From: Bacillota bacterium
GTDB taxonomy: Bacteria > Bacillota > Bacilli > Calditerricolales > Calditerricolaceae
NCBI GenBank assembly: GCA_017577925.1
Contig: PKQU01000042.1
Location: 1 to 11,782 of the forward strand
Reading direction: 5' to 3'
DNA: 11,782 nucleotides
Position 1 is the stretch's first letter. The number at the start of each line of letters is the position of its first letter. A program made the position numbers and the translations under genes. The notes under the pieces were generated by a model that saw only the letters and a program-made list of their open reading frames with translations, did not search any database and was not told the DNA's origin. Shown here piece by piece: positions 1 through 5,195 of this stretch.

Positions 1-261
1 GGCGAGCATGTTCGCGCTGAAGTCGAGGCCAACGACGCGGCCATGGGGGCCGACCGCCTCGGCCAGGCTGATCGCCCAGTCGCATGTTCCGCAACAGACA
101 TCGAGGGCCTGCCAGCCCGGCTGCACGTTCATGCGGCGCATCGCATACCGGCGCCACGCGCGGTGGCGCCCCAGGCTGATGACGGTGTTCATGCGGTCAT
201 AATCCCGGGCAATGGATTCAAATACCGCGTGCACGCGCGCTTCTTTCGTCACCTCGTTCAT
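1..261 (-). CDS. menG: Demethylmenaquinone methyltransferase MenG (UbiE/MenG family), N-terminal 87 residues, 3' end outside window
   Basis: MenG methylates demethylmenaquinone with S-adenosylmethionine, the last step of menaquinone synthesis, in the cytoplasm or at the membrane face. Visible are the first 87 codons. They start at ATG 261, 7 nt after a GGAGG ribosome binding site, and run off the left edge. The N-terminus (VHAVFESIARDYDRMN, residues 10-24) and the next stretch (SLGRHRAWRR) are typical of the UbiE/MenG family. SAM-binding motif I is LDVCCGTCDWA at residues 53-63; the position after GT is Cys, where Gly or Ala is usual. The next acidic residue of the Rossmann fold is D80 in VVGLDFS. 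The gene begins 36 nt after hepS, so the two are probably cotranscribed, as in B. subtilis, where hepT and ndk follow. The identification is firm, but nothing can be said about the C-terminal part. Confidence 0.95.
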   Translation of the reverse strand, partial: MNEVTKEARVHAVFESIARDYDRMNTVISLGRHRAWRRYAMRRMNVQPGWQALDVCCGTCDWAISLAEAVGPHGRVVGLDFSANMLA

Positions 262-297
262 CGTTTCTCCTCCCCGTCTGCCCGCATGTGCGCCGCA

Positions 298-1155
298 CTA
301 GGCCACCGGCGCGACCGCCTCCACCCGTTCCTTGAGGGACGTGAGCAGGGCGGTCAGCTCGGCGCGCACCGTTCCCGGAAGTCCCGCGGCCAAGAGCGGC
401 TCGGCCAGCACACGCACACGCCGCAGGGCCGCTGCGATGTCCCGGTCAAGTCCGAGCTTCAACAGCAAGGACCCCCGTGCCGCGGTTTCCTCTGCCTCGG
501 TGCCTGCCGCCTCCCGAAGGCGCAATCGCACATACCAGCCCGGTTCCGCCTGGGGCTGGGCGGCGAGTCGCCATTCCCGCTCCAGGTTGACGAGATCGGC
601 CAGGGCGTGAACAAAGGCGATCCACTTTTGCCCATCGGTGCGGCGTTCGGCCCCGCAATCGGCTGCGATGGCCTCGCTGTACAGATGGGCGTCGACGTTG
701 GCGCGCAGCGCGCGATACCGCTCCGCCGTGAGGGTTTGGGCGGCCAGGGCATTGGCCAGCTCCACCTTCCACGCGTTCACCTGCTCGATCGCGCGGGCCA
801 GCGTGCGGATGAGCATGATGTCGCCCGTCTGGGCCAGAAAAGCGTAATACTGACCGCTCGCATAGTCGCCGGCCAGAACGCTCAGTTGGCGCACACGAGG
901 GAGAGGAGCCCGGTCCACGGTGTCGTGAACGGCCAAGCCAAGCTGCACAAGGCAAAGAGGAATGACGCGGCAGGCGATGGCTTCGTCCGATCGGGCCGTG
1001 GCATGGAGAAACAAGAAATAGGCGTACGCCAGGGGAACGGGAAAGGACGGCTTGTCCACCGCATCGGCAAATAACGGGTGATTCCATCGTTTAGAAACCT
1101 GTTCCAGAAGGGCTTGAAACGCCGCCGCAATCCGTCGATTTTGCATCTTGTCCAT
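298..1155 (-). CDS. hepS: Heptaprenyl diphosphate synthase component 1 (HepS)
   Basis: HepS is the small, non-catalytic-looking subunit of the two-part heptaprenyl diphosphate synthase. With HepT it makes the C35 side chain of menaquinone-7. The protein is 285 aa, somewhat longer than the roughly 250 aa of the B. subtilis protein. The recognisable core is HDTVD (residues 77-81), RQLSVLAGDYASGQYY (about 89-104) and the helix DIMLIRTLARAIEQVN; this block is the family signature. I chose ATG 1155 because GGAGG stands 8 nt upstream; the reading frame stays open further upstream (a GTG at 1230), but that part covers the promoter and lacks a ribosome binding site. It is preceded by its own extended -10 promoter and followed after 36 nt by menG. 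HepT, the catalytic partner, is expected just beyond the left edge. Confidence 0.93.
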   Translation of the reverse strand: MDKMQNRRIAAAFQALLEQVSKRWNHPLFADAVDKPSFPVPLAYAYFLFLHATARSDEAIACRVIPLCLVQLGLAVHDTVDRAPLPRVRQLSVLAGDYASGQYYAFLAQTGDIMLIRTLARAIEQVNAWKVELANALAAQTLTAERYRALRANVDAHLYSEAIAADCGAERRTDGQKWIAFVHALADLVNLEREWRLAAQPQAEPGWYVRLRLREAAGTEAEETAARGSLLLKLGLDRDIAAALRRVRVLAEPLLAAGLPGTVRAELTALLTSLKERVEAVAPVA

Positions 1156-1189
1156 TTGCTGGGCCTCCAATTGGGTCACATGCCCCCTC

Positions 1190-1198
1190 AGTATACCA
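1190..1198 (-). promoter_or_regulatory. Extended -10 promoter for hepS-menG
   Basis: On the minus strand the sequence reads TGGTATACT, an extended -10 (TGn + TATACT, 5 of 6 to the sigma-A consensus). The hexamer 17 nt upstream (GTGAGC) is a poor -35, which fits an extended -10 type. Transcription would start near 1183, about 28 nt before the hepS start codon. The site lies between the end of the 170-aa gene (1215) and hepS. Confidence 0.6.
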
Positions 1199-1214
1199 TA
1201 AATCGACACGACGC

Positions 1215-1727
1215 TCACCGCCCCCACCACAACGGTCCGGGCTGCACATGGGCCAGTTCATGAACCAGCACCCCATAGTTCTCCGGTGACGCCTCGCGCA
1301 GGCGTGCCAAGCGTCCCGATTCCCCGCGCTCGGCGTCCAGGGCCGCCACGAGGGCCGGACGCGCATTGCCCGGCGCATAGGTGACGCGCACGTACACATG
1401 CTGCACGTTGGTCGTCTGCAAAAAGGCCCGCCGCATGAGTGCCACCCAGTCGGCGTACACCTCATCCGGAGTCCACGGCTCGGACACGGCCAAATCCACG
1501 AAGAGACTGCCGCTTTCCCATTTCACCGACTGCAGCCGGCTGGAAAGCGAGAGGCCGGCCAGCAGGTCGGGAAGGCGTTCTGGCGTCAGCATCACGGGGT
1601 ACGCGGTCGCACTCCAAACCGGCCGATCTCCCCCCGCGTGCATCCCCGGCCGAAGCACCAGGGTTACCGCGAGGGCAAAGGCCCCCGAAAGCACCACGGC
1701 TGTCAACCATCCCCTCAATGCCCGCAT
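1215..1727 (-). CDS. Unrecognised membrane-anchored protein with a C-terminal HELAH motif
   Basis: I do not recognise this 170-aa protein. Residues 1-6 are basic and 7-25 form one hydrophobic segment (WLTAVVLSGAFALAVTLVL), so it is likely a signal anchor with the rest outside the cytoplasm. The body looks folded: alternating segments such as GSLFVDLAV (73-81), a helix DEVYADWVALMRRAF (88-102), and a strand VQHVYVRVTY (108-117). HELAH at 156-160 fits the HExxH zinc-protease pattern, but the protein ends 10 residues later, with no room for a third ligand or a zincin fold after it, so the match may be chance. ATG 1727 has a G-rich GGGGGG 6 nt upstream. It sits alone between the mtrB terminator and the hepS promoter. 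The arrangement is loosely like small GerMN-type extracytoplasmic domains, but that is only a guess. Confidence 0.75.
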   Translation of the reverse strand: MRALRGWLTAVVLSGAFALAVTLVLRPGMHAGGDRPVWSATAYPVMLTPERLPDLLAGLSLSSRLQSVKWESGSLFVDLAVSEPWTPDEVYADWVALMRRAFLQTTNVQHVYVRVTYAPGNARPALVAALDAERGESGRLARLREASPENYGVLVHELAHVQPGPLWWGR

Positions 1728-1803
1728 GGTGTTCCCCCCGGCCGCGCAAGTACCGTTCTCTTATCACTGTACAGGGCACGGGGCTCCACCATGCCTTGTC
1801 ATG

Positions 1804-1828
1804 AAAAAAGAGCAGGTTAGCCCTGCTC
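1804..1828 (-). terminator. Intrinsic terminator overlapping the mtrB stop codon
   Basis: On the minus strand GAGCAGG (1828-1822) pairs perfectly with CCTGCTC (1816-1810) around a 5-nt loop, followed by TTTTTT (1809-1804). The loop contains the TAA stop of mtrB, so the last codons form the left arm. This is a compact, strong Rho-independent terminator. Confidence 0.88.
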
Positions 1829-2056
1829 CCCGTCGTCCTCCCCGGACATGATAAGCCCGTGTTTCGTGAGAATGACCGCTTTCCCGCGCACCTTGATCGC
1901 CGAGGTGTGTTCCGTGAACTGGGCGATCATTACTTCGCCTTTGTCCAGTTTTTCCGCATGGTGAAAGCGCGTGTCCTTCCCCCGCGTGAGCCCGATCACG
2001 TTCACGCCGTTCTCCTTCGCCTTGATCACCACGTACTCCCCTTGCGGCTCGAGCAT
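1817..2056 (-). CDS. mtrB: Tryptophan RNA-binding attenuation protein TRAP (MtrB)
   Basis: TRAP forms an 11-subunit ring that, when loaded with tryptophan, wraps GAG/UAG-repeat RNA and stops transcription or translation of trp genes. The protein is 79 aa, against 75 in B. subtilis. The central part (VNVIGLTRG, FHHAEKLDKGEV, IAQFTEHTSAIKVRG) is nearly identical to the family. The RNA-contacting residues are present as K36, K55 and R57 (K37, K56, R58 in B. subtilis), and the tryptophan-pocket threonines as T24 and T29. The C-terminus is a longer acidic tail (SGEDDGEQG). ATG 2056 follows GGAGGAGACGGT. In B. subtilis folE (mtrA) lies directly upstream in an operon; here a tRNA unit and a small membrane gene stand between them. 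Downstream is an immediate terminator. Confidence 0.97.
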   Translation of the reverse strand: MLEPQGEYVVIKAKENGVNVIGLTRGKDTRFHHAEKLDKGEVMIAQFTEHTSAIKVRGKAVILTKHGLIMSGEDDGEQG

Positions 2057-2099
2057 ACCGTCTCCTCCGTTCCCCGTACTCCATGACTCCGTTCACTCT

Positions 2100-2240
2100 T
2101 CAACTATCGGCCATTTCGCGCGATCTGTCAACGCTCGCGAAGGTCACGTCGAAAAGTAGAGATAGCCCACATAGCAGGATCAGCAACAACAAGGCCATGG
2201 GAAACCGGAACAACCAGAACAGTCCCTTCGTCCGGTTCAC
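2100..2240 (-). CDS. Small hypothetical single-pass membrane protein (46 aa)
   Basis: I do not recognise this gene. Read from GTG 2240 it encodes 46 residues: a basic start (MNRTKG), one hydrophobic helix at about residues 8-31 (WLFRFPMALLLLILLCG plus the following residues), and a charged tail (VDRSREMADS), so a single transmembrane segment with the N-terminus probably inside. The frame is open to an ATG at 2285, but that codon follows the tRNA terminator T-tract directly with no ribosome binding site. GTG 2240 has AGGGGTG 5 nt upstream and also overlaps the stop of a 10-codon upstream ORF (GTGA overlap). mtrB starts 43 nt downstream, so the two may be cotranscribed. No promoter could be seen directly upstream. 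The hydrophobic run and spacing support a real gene, but shortness keeps this uncertain. Confidence 0.5.
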   Translation of the reverse strand: MNRTKGLFWLFRFPMALLLLILLCGLSLLFDVTFASVDRSREMADS

Positions 2241-2248
2241 CGGTTCAC
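2233..2248. repeat. Tandem octamer CGGTTCAC x2 at a start codon
   Basis: The plus strand shows CGGTTCAC twice in a row. On the minus strand this is GTGAACCG twice, so each copy supplies a GTG codon: the first is in frame with the upstream ORF, the second is the proposed start of the 46-aa protein. It may be a small slippage duplication. Confidence 0.6.
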
Positions 2249-2269
2249 CCCTGTTAAAAGGGTTCCCAC
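2237..2269 (-). other. Possible 10-codon upstream ORF coupled to the small membrane gene
   Basis: A near-perfect AGGAGG (around 2275-2280) is followed after 5 nt by GTG 2269 and an ORF for the peptide MGTLLTGVNR. Its TGA stop shares two bases with the GTG start at 2240 (GTGA), the classic layout of translational coupling. The strong ribosome binding site has no other start codon to serve. There is no direct evidence that the peptide is made. Confidence 0.3.
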
Positions 2270-2287
2270 GGATTCCTCCTGCCATGC

Positions 2288-2315
2288 AAAAACGCCACCT
2301 CGAACCGAGGTGGCG
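2288..2315 (-). terminator. Intrinsic terminator after tRNA-Pro
   Basis: On the minus strand CGCCACCTCG (2315-2306) pairs perfectly over 10 bp with CGAGGTGGCG (2302-2293) around a 3-nt loop, then TTTTT (2292-2288). It lies 13 nt after the tRNA CCA end and closes the tRNA transcription unit. Confidence 0.92.
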
Positions 2316-2328
2316 GTATGTACGAAGA

Positions 2329-2405
2329 TGGTCGGGCTAGCCGGATTCGAACCGACGACCTCACCCACCCCAAGGGTGCGCGCTACCAGACTGCGCCATA
2401 GCCCG
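2329..2405 (-). tRNA. tRNA-Pro, anticodon GGG, with encoded CCA
   Basis: The minus strand folds into a complete cloverleaf of 77 nt. The acceptor stem is CGGGCTA with TAGCCCG, then discriminator A and CCA. The D-arm is GCGC with GCGC. The anticodon stem is CACCC with GGGTG around the loop TTGGGGT, which places GGG at positions 34-36 (reads CCC and CCU, proline). The T-arm is GTCGG with CCGGC (one G-G mismatch-like end pair) around TTCGAAT. The unit has its own promoter and terminator and stands between folE and mtrB, which are adjacent in B. subtilis. Confidence 0.95.
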
Positions 2406-2432
2406 ACTGCATCATTGACGCTCACGTCTTGT

Positions 2433-2461
2433 ACTTTATCACAGGGTTGATCGTGTGTCAA
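2433..2461 (-). promoter_or_regulatory. Sigma-A promoter of tRNA-Pro
   Basis: On the minus strand there is a perfect -35 TTGACA (2461-2456), a 17-nt spacer and TAAAGT (2438-2433) as -10. Transcription would begin near 2426, about 21 nt before the mature tRNA 5' end, leaving a short leader with a small GACG...CGTC hairpin to be trimmed. Confidence 0.82.
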
Positions 2462-2514
2462 GAAGAAATTTGCGCCACAGTTGTCGAGCCATGCCGTAGC
2501 CGCGCTCAATCTGT

Positions 2515-2549
2515 CGCTTCCCGCGATTTTTCTTATTTCTCGGGAAACG
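2515..2549 (-). other. Hairpin just after folE, no T-tract
   Basis: CGTTTCCCG (2549-2541) pairs with CGGGAAGCG (2523-2515) over 9 bp with one T-G pair, around a 17-nt A-rich loop, starting 3 nt after the folE stop. There is no following run of T, so it is not a standard terminator. It could protect the folE 3' end or act in processing. Confidence 0.35.
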
Positions 2550-2551
2550 CG

Positions 2552-3145
2552 TCATTTCCGAATGAGGGCAAACACCTCGGCGCGGGCGGCGGGGTCCGTT
2601 TCGAAGACGCCACGCACGGCCGAGGTGACCGTCACCGCTCCCGGTTTCTTCACCCCGCGCATCGTCATGCACATGTGCTCCGCTTCGATGACCACAACCA
2701 CGCCGTGCGGGTCGAGTTTTTTCATGATCGTATCGGCCACGGTGGCCGTGATCCGTTCCTGAAGCTGCGGACGGCGGGCCACCGTTTCCACCGCGCGGGC
2801 CAGCTTGCTGAGGCCCACCACGCGCCCGCCGCGCGGGATGTAGGCCACATGGGCCTTGCCGTAAAAGGGCACCAAGTGGTGTTCGCACATCGAGTAGAAG
2901 GGAATGTCCTTGACCAGGACCAGTTCCTCGTGATCTTCACTGAAAACGGTGGAGAAATAGGCCTCGGGGTCCTGGAACAGCCCCTGGAACACCTCTTCGT
3001 ACATGCGGGCGACGCGTTTGGGCGTCTCACGCAACCCTTCCCGATCGGGGTCTTCCCCGATTGCCTCCAGAATCATGCGCACGGCTTGCTCGATCTTTTG
3101 GTGATCGATCCGGGTTGGGCCAACATGTTGTTGACCGATGGCCAT
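2552..3145 (-). CDS. folE: GTP cyclohydrolase I (FolE / MtrA)
   Basis: This homodecameric zinc enzyme converts GTP to 7,8-dihydroneopterin triphosphate, the first step of folate synthesis, in the cytosol. The protein is 197 aa, close to the usual length. The zinc ligands C87 and H90 lie in FYSMCEHHLVPF, and C159 lies in HMCMTMRG. Other family blocks are DREGLRETPKRVARMY (34-49), GKAHVAYIPRGGRVVGLSKLAR (from 96) and AVRGVF near 176. I chose ATG 3145 because GGAGG is 8 nt upstream; the frame extends 15 codons further without a better site. It has its own promoter at 3206-3234 in the tail of the hbs terminator. In B. subtilis it is the first gene of mtrAB; here mtrB is separated from it by a tRNA unit. 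Confidence 0.97.
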   Translation of the reverse strand: MAIGQQHVGPTRIDHQKIEQAVRMILEAIGEDPDREGLRETPKRVARMYEEVFQGLFQDPEAYFSTVFSEDHEELVLVKDIPFYSMCEHHLVPFYGKAHVAYIPRGGRVVGLSKLARAVETVARRPQLQERITATVADTIMKKLDPHGVVVVIEAEHMCMTMRGVKKPGAVTVTSAVRGVFETDPAARAEVFALIRK

Positions 3146-3205
3146 GGCACGTACCTCCTCTCTCCCCGCAACAAAAAACCGGTATCCCAACCAAAAGTCA
3201 TCGCC

Positions 3206-3234
3206 AGTTTACCACAGCAGCCACAAAAAAGCAA
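3206..3234 (-). promoter_or_regulatory. Promoter of folE (extended -10)
   Basis: On the minus strand TTGCTT (3234-3229), a 17-nt spacer ending in TGG, and TAAACT (3211-3206). The TGn before the -10 makes up for a half-matching -35. The -35 box lies in the T-tract of the hbs terminator, so folE is separately transcribed. The start would be near 3199, some 54 nt before the folE ATG. Confidence 0.55.
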
Positions 3235-3254
3235 AGAGCCGCGTTCACGGCTCT
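3225..3254 (-). terminator. Intrinsic terminator of hbs
   Basis: On the minus strand AGAGCCG (3254-3248) pairs with CGGCTCT (3241-3235) around a 6-nt loop, followed by TTGCTTTTTT. It lies 7 nt after the hbs stop codon. Confidence 0.88.
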
Positions 3255-3261
3255 CGTCACG

Positions 3262-3534
3262 TTACTGAAGCGCTTCTTTCAAGCCTTTGCCCGGTTTGAA
3301 GGCGGGAACCTTGCCGCCGGGAATGTCGATTTCCGCGCCGGTCTGCGGGTTGCGCCCTTTGCGCGGCTTGCGGTTGCGGACCTCGAAGTTGCCAAAACCG
3401 ACAATCTGCACCTTGTCGCCCGCCTTCAGCGCGTCTGCGATGCTGTCAAACACGGCGTCCACTGCCCGTGCCGCGTCTTTTTTGGTCAGGTTGGCCCGTT
3501 CGGCCACTTGGGCCACCAGTTCGGTTTTGTTCAC
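3262..3534 (-). CDS. hbs: DNA-binding protein HU
   Basis: HU is a small homodimeric nucleoid protein that bends and compacts DNA. The 90-aa length is typical. The N-terminal helices (MNKTELVAQVAERANLTKKD) are followed by VGFGNFEVRNRKPRKGRNP (45-63), the start of the DNA-embracing beta arm with its tip proline P63, and the C-terminal VPAFKPGKGLKEAL. Unlike some family members it has no added tail. The start is GTG 3534, with GGGAGGAG 5-7 nt upstream. The gene is monocistronic: the spoIVA terminator lies upstream and its own terminator downstream, as between spoIVA and folE in B. subtilis. Confidence 0.97.
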   Translation of the reverse strand: MNKTELVAQVAERANLTKKDAARAVDAVFDSIADALKAGDKVQIVGFGNFEVRNRKPRKGRNPQTGAEIDIPGGKVPAFKPGKGLKEALQ

Positions 3535-3593
3535 CGCTTCTCCTCCCTTCTACGGGTAAAGCCGACACCTACAGTTTTCCTCGTGTCCTTTCG

Positions 3594-3601
3594 ATTTTAT
3601 A
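3594..3601 (-). promoter_or_regulatory. Possible -10 element of the hbs promoter
   Basis: On the minus strand TATAAAAT stands about 60 nt before the hbs start codon, downstream of the spoIVA terminator, so hbs needs a promoter here. No good -35 is visible at 16-18 nt (ATGGGG at 17). A direct repeat GGTGATG x2 lies just upstream (about 3622-3637). Confidence 0.35.
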
Positions 3602-3640
3602 CCTTTTTTGGTCGATCTCCCCATCACCCATCACCCCAAG

Positions 3641-3670
3641 AGAAAAAGGCTTCCCTACGGAGGAAGCCTT
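3641..3670 (-). terminator. Intrinsic terminator of spoIVA
   Basis: On the minus strand AAGGCTTCC (3670-3662) pairs perfectly with GGAAGCCTT (3654-3646) around a 7-nt loop, then TTTCT. It begins 8 nt after the spoIVA stop and closes the yphF-spoIVA unit. Confidence 0.9.
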
Positions 3671-3677
3671 CCCGGGG

Positions 3678-5156
3678 TCAGAGAAGAATGGCGATGAGTC
3701 CACCCGAACCTTCGTTGATGATGCGTTCGAGGGTTTCCTTCAGTTTGTACCGGGCGTTCTCGGGCATCATCGTCAGCTTGGCCTGGATGCCTTCGCGGAC
3801 GATGGAATGGAGAGAGCGGCCGAAGATCTCGGAATTCCAAATCGACTGCCGATCATCTTCGAAATCGCGCATCAGGTAATGGACGAGTTCCTCGCTCTGT
3901 TTCTCGGTGCCGATGATCGGGGCAAACTCCGACTCCACTTCCACCTTGATCATGTGGATCGACGGCGCTGTCGCCTTCAGCCGCACACCAAACCGGGAAC
4001 CGTGACGAATGATCTCCGGCTCGTCGAGGCGCATCTCCTCCAGGGACGGAGGGGCGATACCGTACCCGGTGGTCCGCACCATGTGCAGCGCCTCGGCGAT
4101 CTGGTCGTACTCCCGCTTGGCGTGGGCAAACTCCTTCATCAGCTTGAGGAGGTGGTCCTTGCCCTTGATTTCCACCCCGACAACCTCCATCAAAATCTTG
4201 TCATACAGCTCGTCGGGGGCGTGCAGGTCAATCTCGGCAATGCCCTGTCCCATGTTCATGTCGGCCAGTGCGGCCCGCTCCACAAACTCGTAATTGTGGA
4301 ACAGCCCGACCACGCGATCCACGTCACGCAGGCGGCGGATATCCTTCACCGTTTCCCGCACCGCTTCCTCGTAGCTCTTGCGCAACCAGTGGTCCTCGTC
4401 GAGCACCATCACCCAGCTAGGCAAGTTGACGTTGACCTCGTGGACGGGAAACTCGAACAGCACCTCTTTCAGAACGTGGAGGATGTCCTCCTCGTCCATC
4501 GCATCGACGCTCAAGGCCAGCACAGGAATGTCATACTTTTCGGCCAATTCATCCCGCAGCACCTGGGTCTCCTCGCTACGCGGATGGATGGAGTTAACGA
4601 TGAGGATAAAGGGCTTGCCCACCTCCTTCAGTTCGGCCACCACGCGCTCTTCCGCTTCCACGTAGGCCTCGCGGGGGATCTCGGTGATCGACCCATCGGT
4701 GGTGATGACCACGCCAAGGGTGGAGTGTTCCTGAATCACCTTGCGTGTGCCGATCTCCGCCGCCTCGTGGAAGGGGATGGGCTCGTCAAACCACGGCGTG
4801 TGGATCATCCGCGGACCGTGCTCGTCTTCGTATCCCTTCGCCCCTTCCACGGTATACCCGACGCAGTCCACCAGGCGCACGTTGATGTCGAGCCCCTCGG
4901 CCACGTGAACCGTCACCGCCTGGTTGGGGACGAATTTCGGTTCCGTGGTCATGATCGTGCGCCCCGCCGCACTCTGGGGCATTTCGTCGATCGTCCGGGC
5001 GCGATCATACTCGTTCGAAATGTTGGGAATCACCATTTGTTCCATAAACCGTTTGATGAACGTGGATTTCCCCGTCCGCACCGGGCCGACGACGCCGATG
5101 TAGATGTCTCCTCCTGTCCGCTCGGCAATGTCTTTAAAGATGTCCACCCGTTCCAT
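3678..5156 (-). CDS. spoIVA: Stage IV sporulation protein A (SpoIVA), spore coat morphogenetic ATPase
   Basis: SpoIVA is made in the mother cell and polymerises with ATP hydrolysis on the forespore surface to form the basement layer on which the coat is built. It is also needed for cortex formation. The protein is 492 aa, the same length as in B. subtilis. The Walker A motif is GPVRTGKST at 24-32 (K30), the sensor threonines are T70 and T71 in IMTTEPKF, and the Walker B aspartate is D97 in VRLVDCVGYT. The C-terminal membrane-targeting end is conserved (NEGSGGLIAILL). ATG 5156 has GGAGG 7 nt upstream and gives MERVDIFKDIAERTGGD, the family N-terminus; the frame is open 11 codons further up without support. 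It follows yphF by 39 nt and has a sigma-E-like promoter inside the yphF 3' end. A strong terminator follows. Confidence 0.99.
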   Translation of the reverse strand: MERVDIFKDIAERTGGDIYIGVVGPVRTGKSTFIKRFMEQMVIPNISNEYDRARTIDEMPQSAAGRTIMTTEPKFVPNQAVTVHVAEGLDINVRLVDCVGYTVEGAKGYEDEHGPRMIHTPWFDEPIPFHEAAEIGTRKVIQEHSTLGVVITTDGSITEIPREAYVEAEERVVAELKEVGKPFILIVNSIHPRSEETQVLRDELAEKYDIPVLALSVDAMDEEDILHVLKEVLFEFPVHEVNVNLPSWVMVLDEDHWLRKSYEEAVRETVKDIRRLRDVDRVVGLFHNYEFVERAALADMNMGQGIAEIDLHAPDELYDKILMEVVGVEIKGKDHLLKLMKEFAHAKREYDQIAEALHMVRTTGYGIAPPSLEEMRLDEPEIIRHGSRFGVRLKATAPSIHMIKVEVESEFAPIIGTEKQSEELVHYLMRDFEDDRQSIWNSEIFGRSLHSIVREGIQAKLTMMPENARYKLKETLERIINEGSGGLIAILL

Positions 5157-5195
5157 CCGAATCCCTCCCGGAGTTGGTTCCAAACGCACCAGGGC

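Noticed and set aside
43..1074. Plus-strand open frame of 343 codons opposite menG and hepS
   Set aside because: Both genes underneath are firmly recognised on the minus strand; the plus frame shows no domain and no ribosome binding site.
1728..1803. Palindrome CTGTACAG and a TGATAAG -10-like element upstream of the 170-aa gene
   Set aside because: The palindrome is only 8 bp, and no -35 matches at a usual distance, so neither operator nor promoter can be supported.
2030..2099. Several GAG triplets around the mtrB start, considered as a TRAP binding site for self-control
   Set aside because: The spacers are 5, 6 and 11 nt or more, whereas TRAP needs many repeats spaced by 2-3 nt.
3146..3205. 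GGTTTTTT tract in the folE leader as an attenuator
   Set aside because: The bases before it form only a 3-bp stem, too weak for a terminator.
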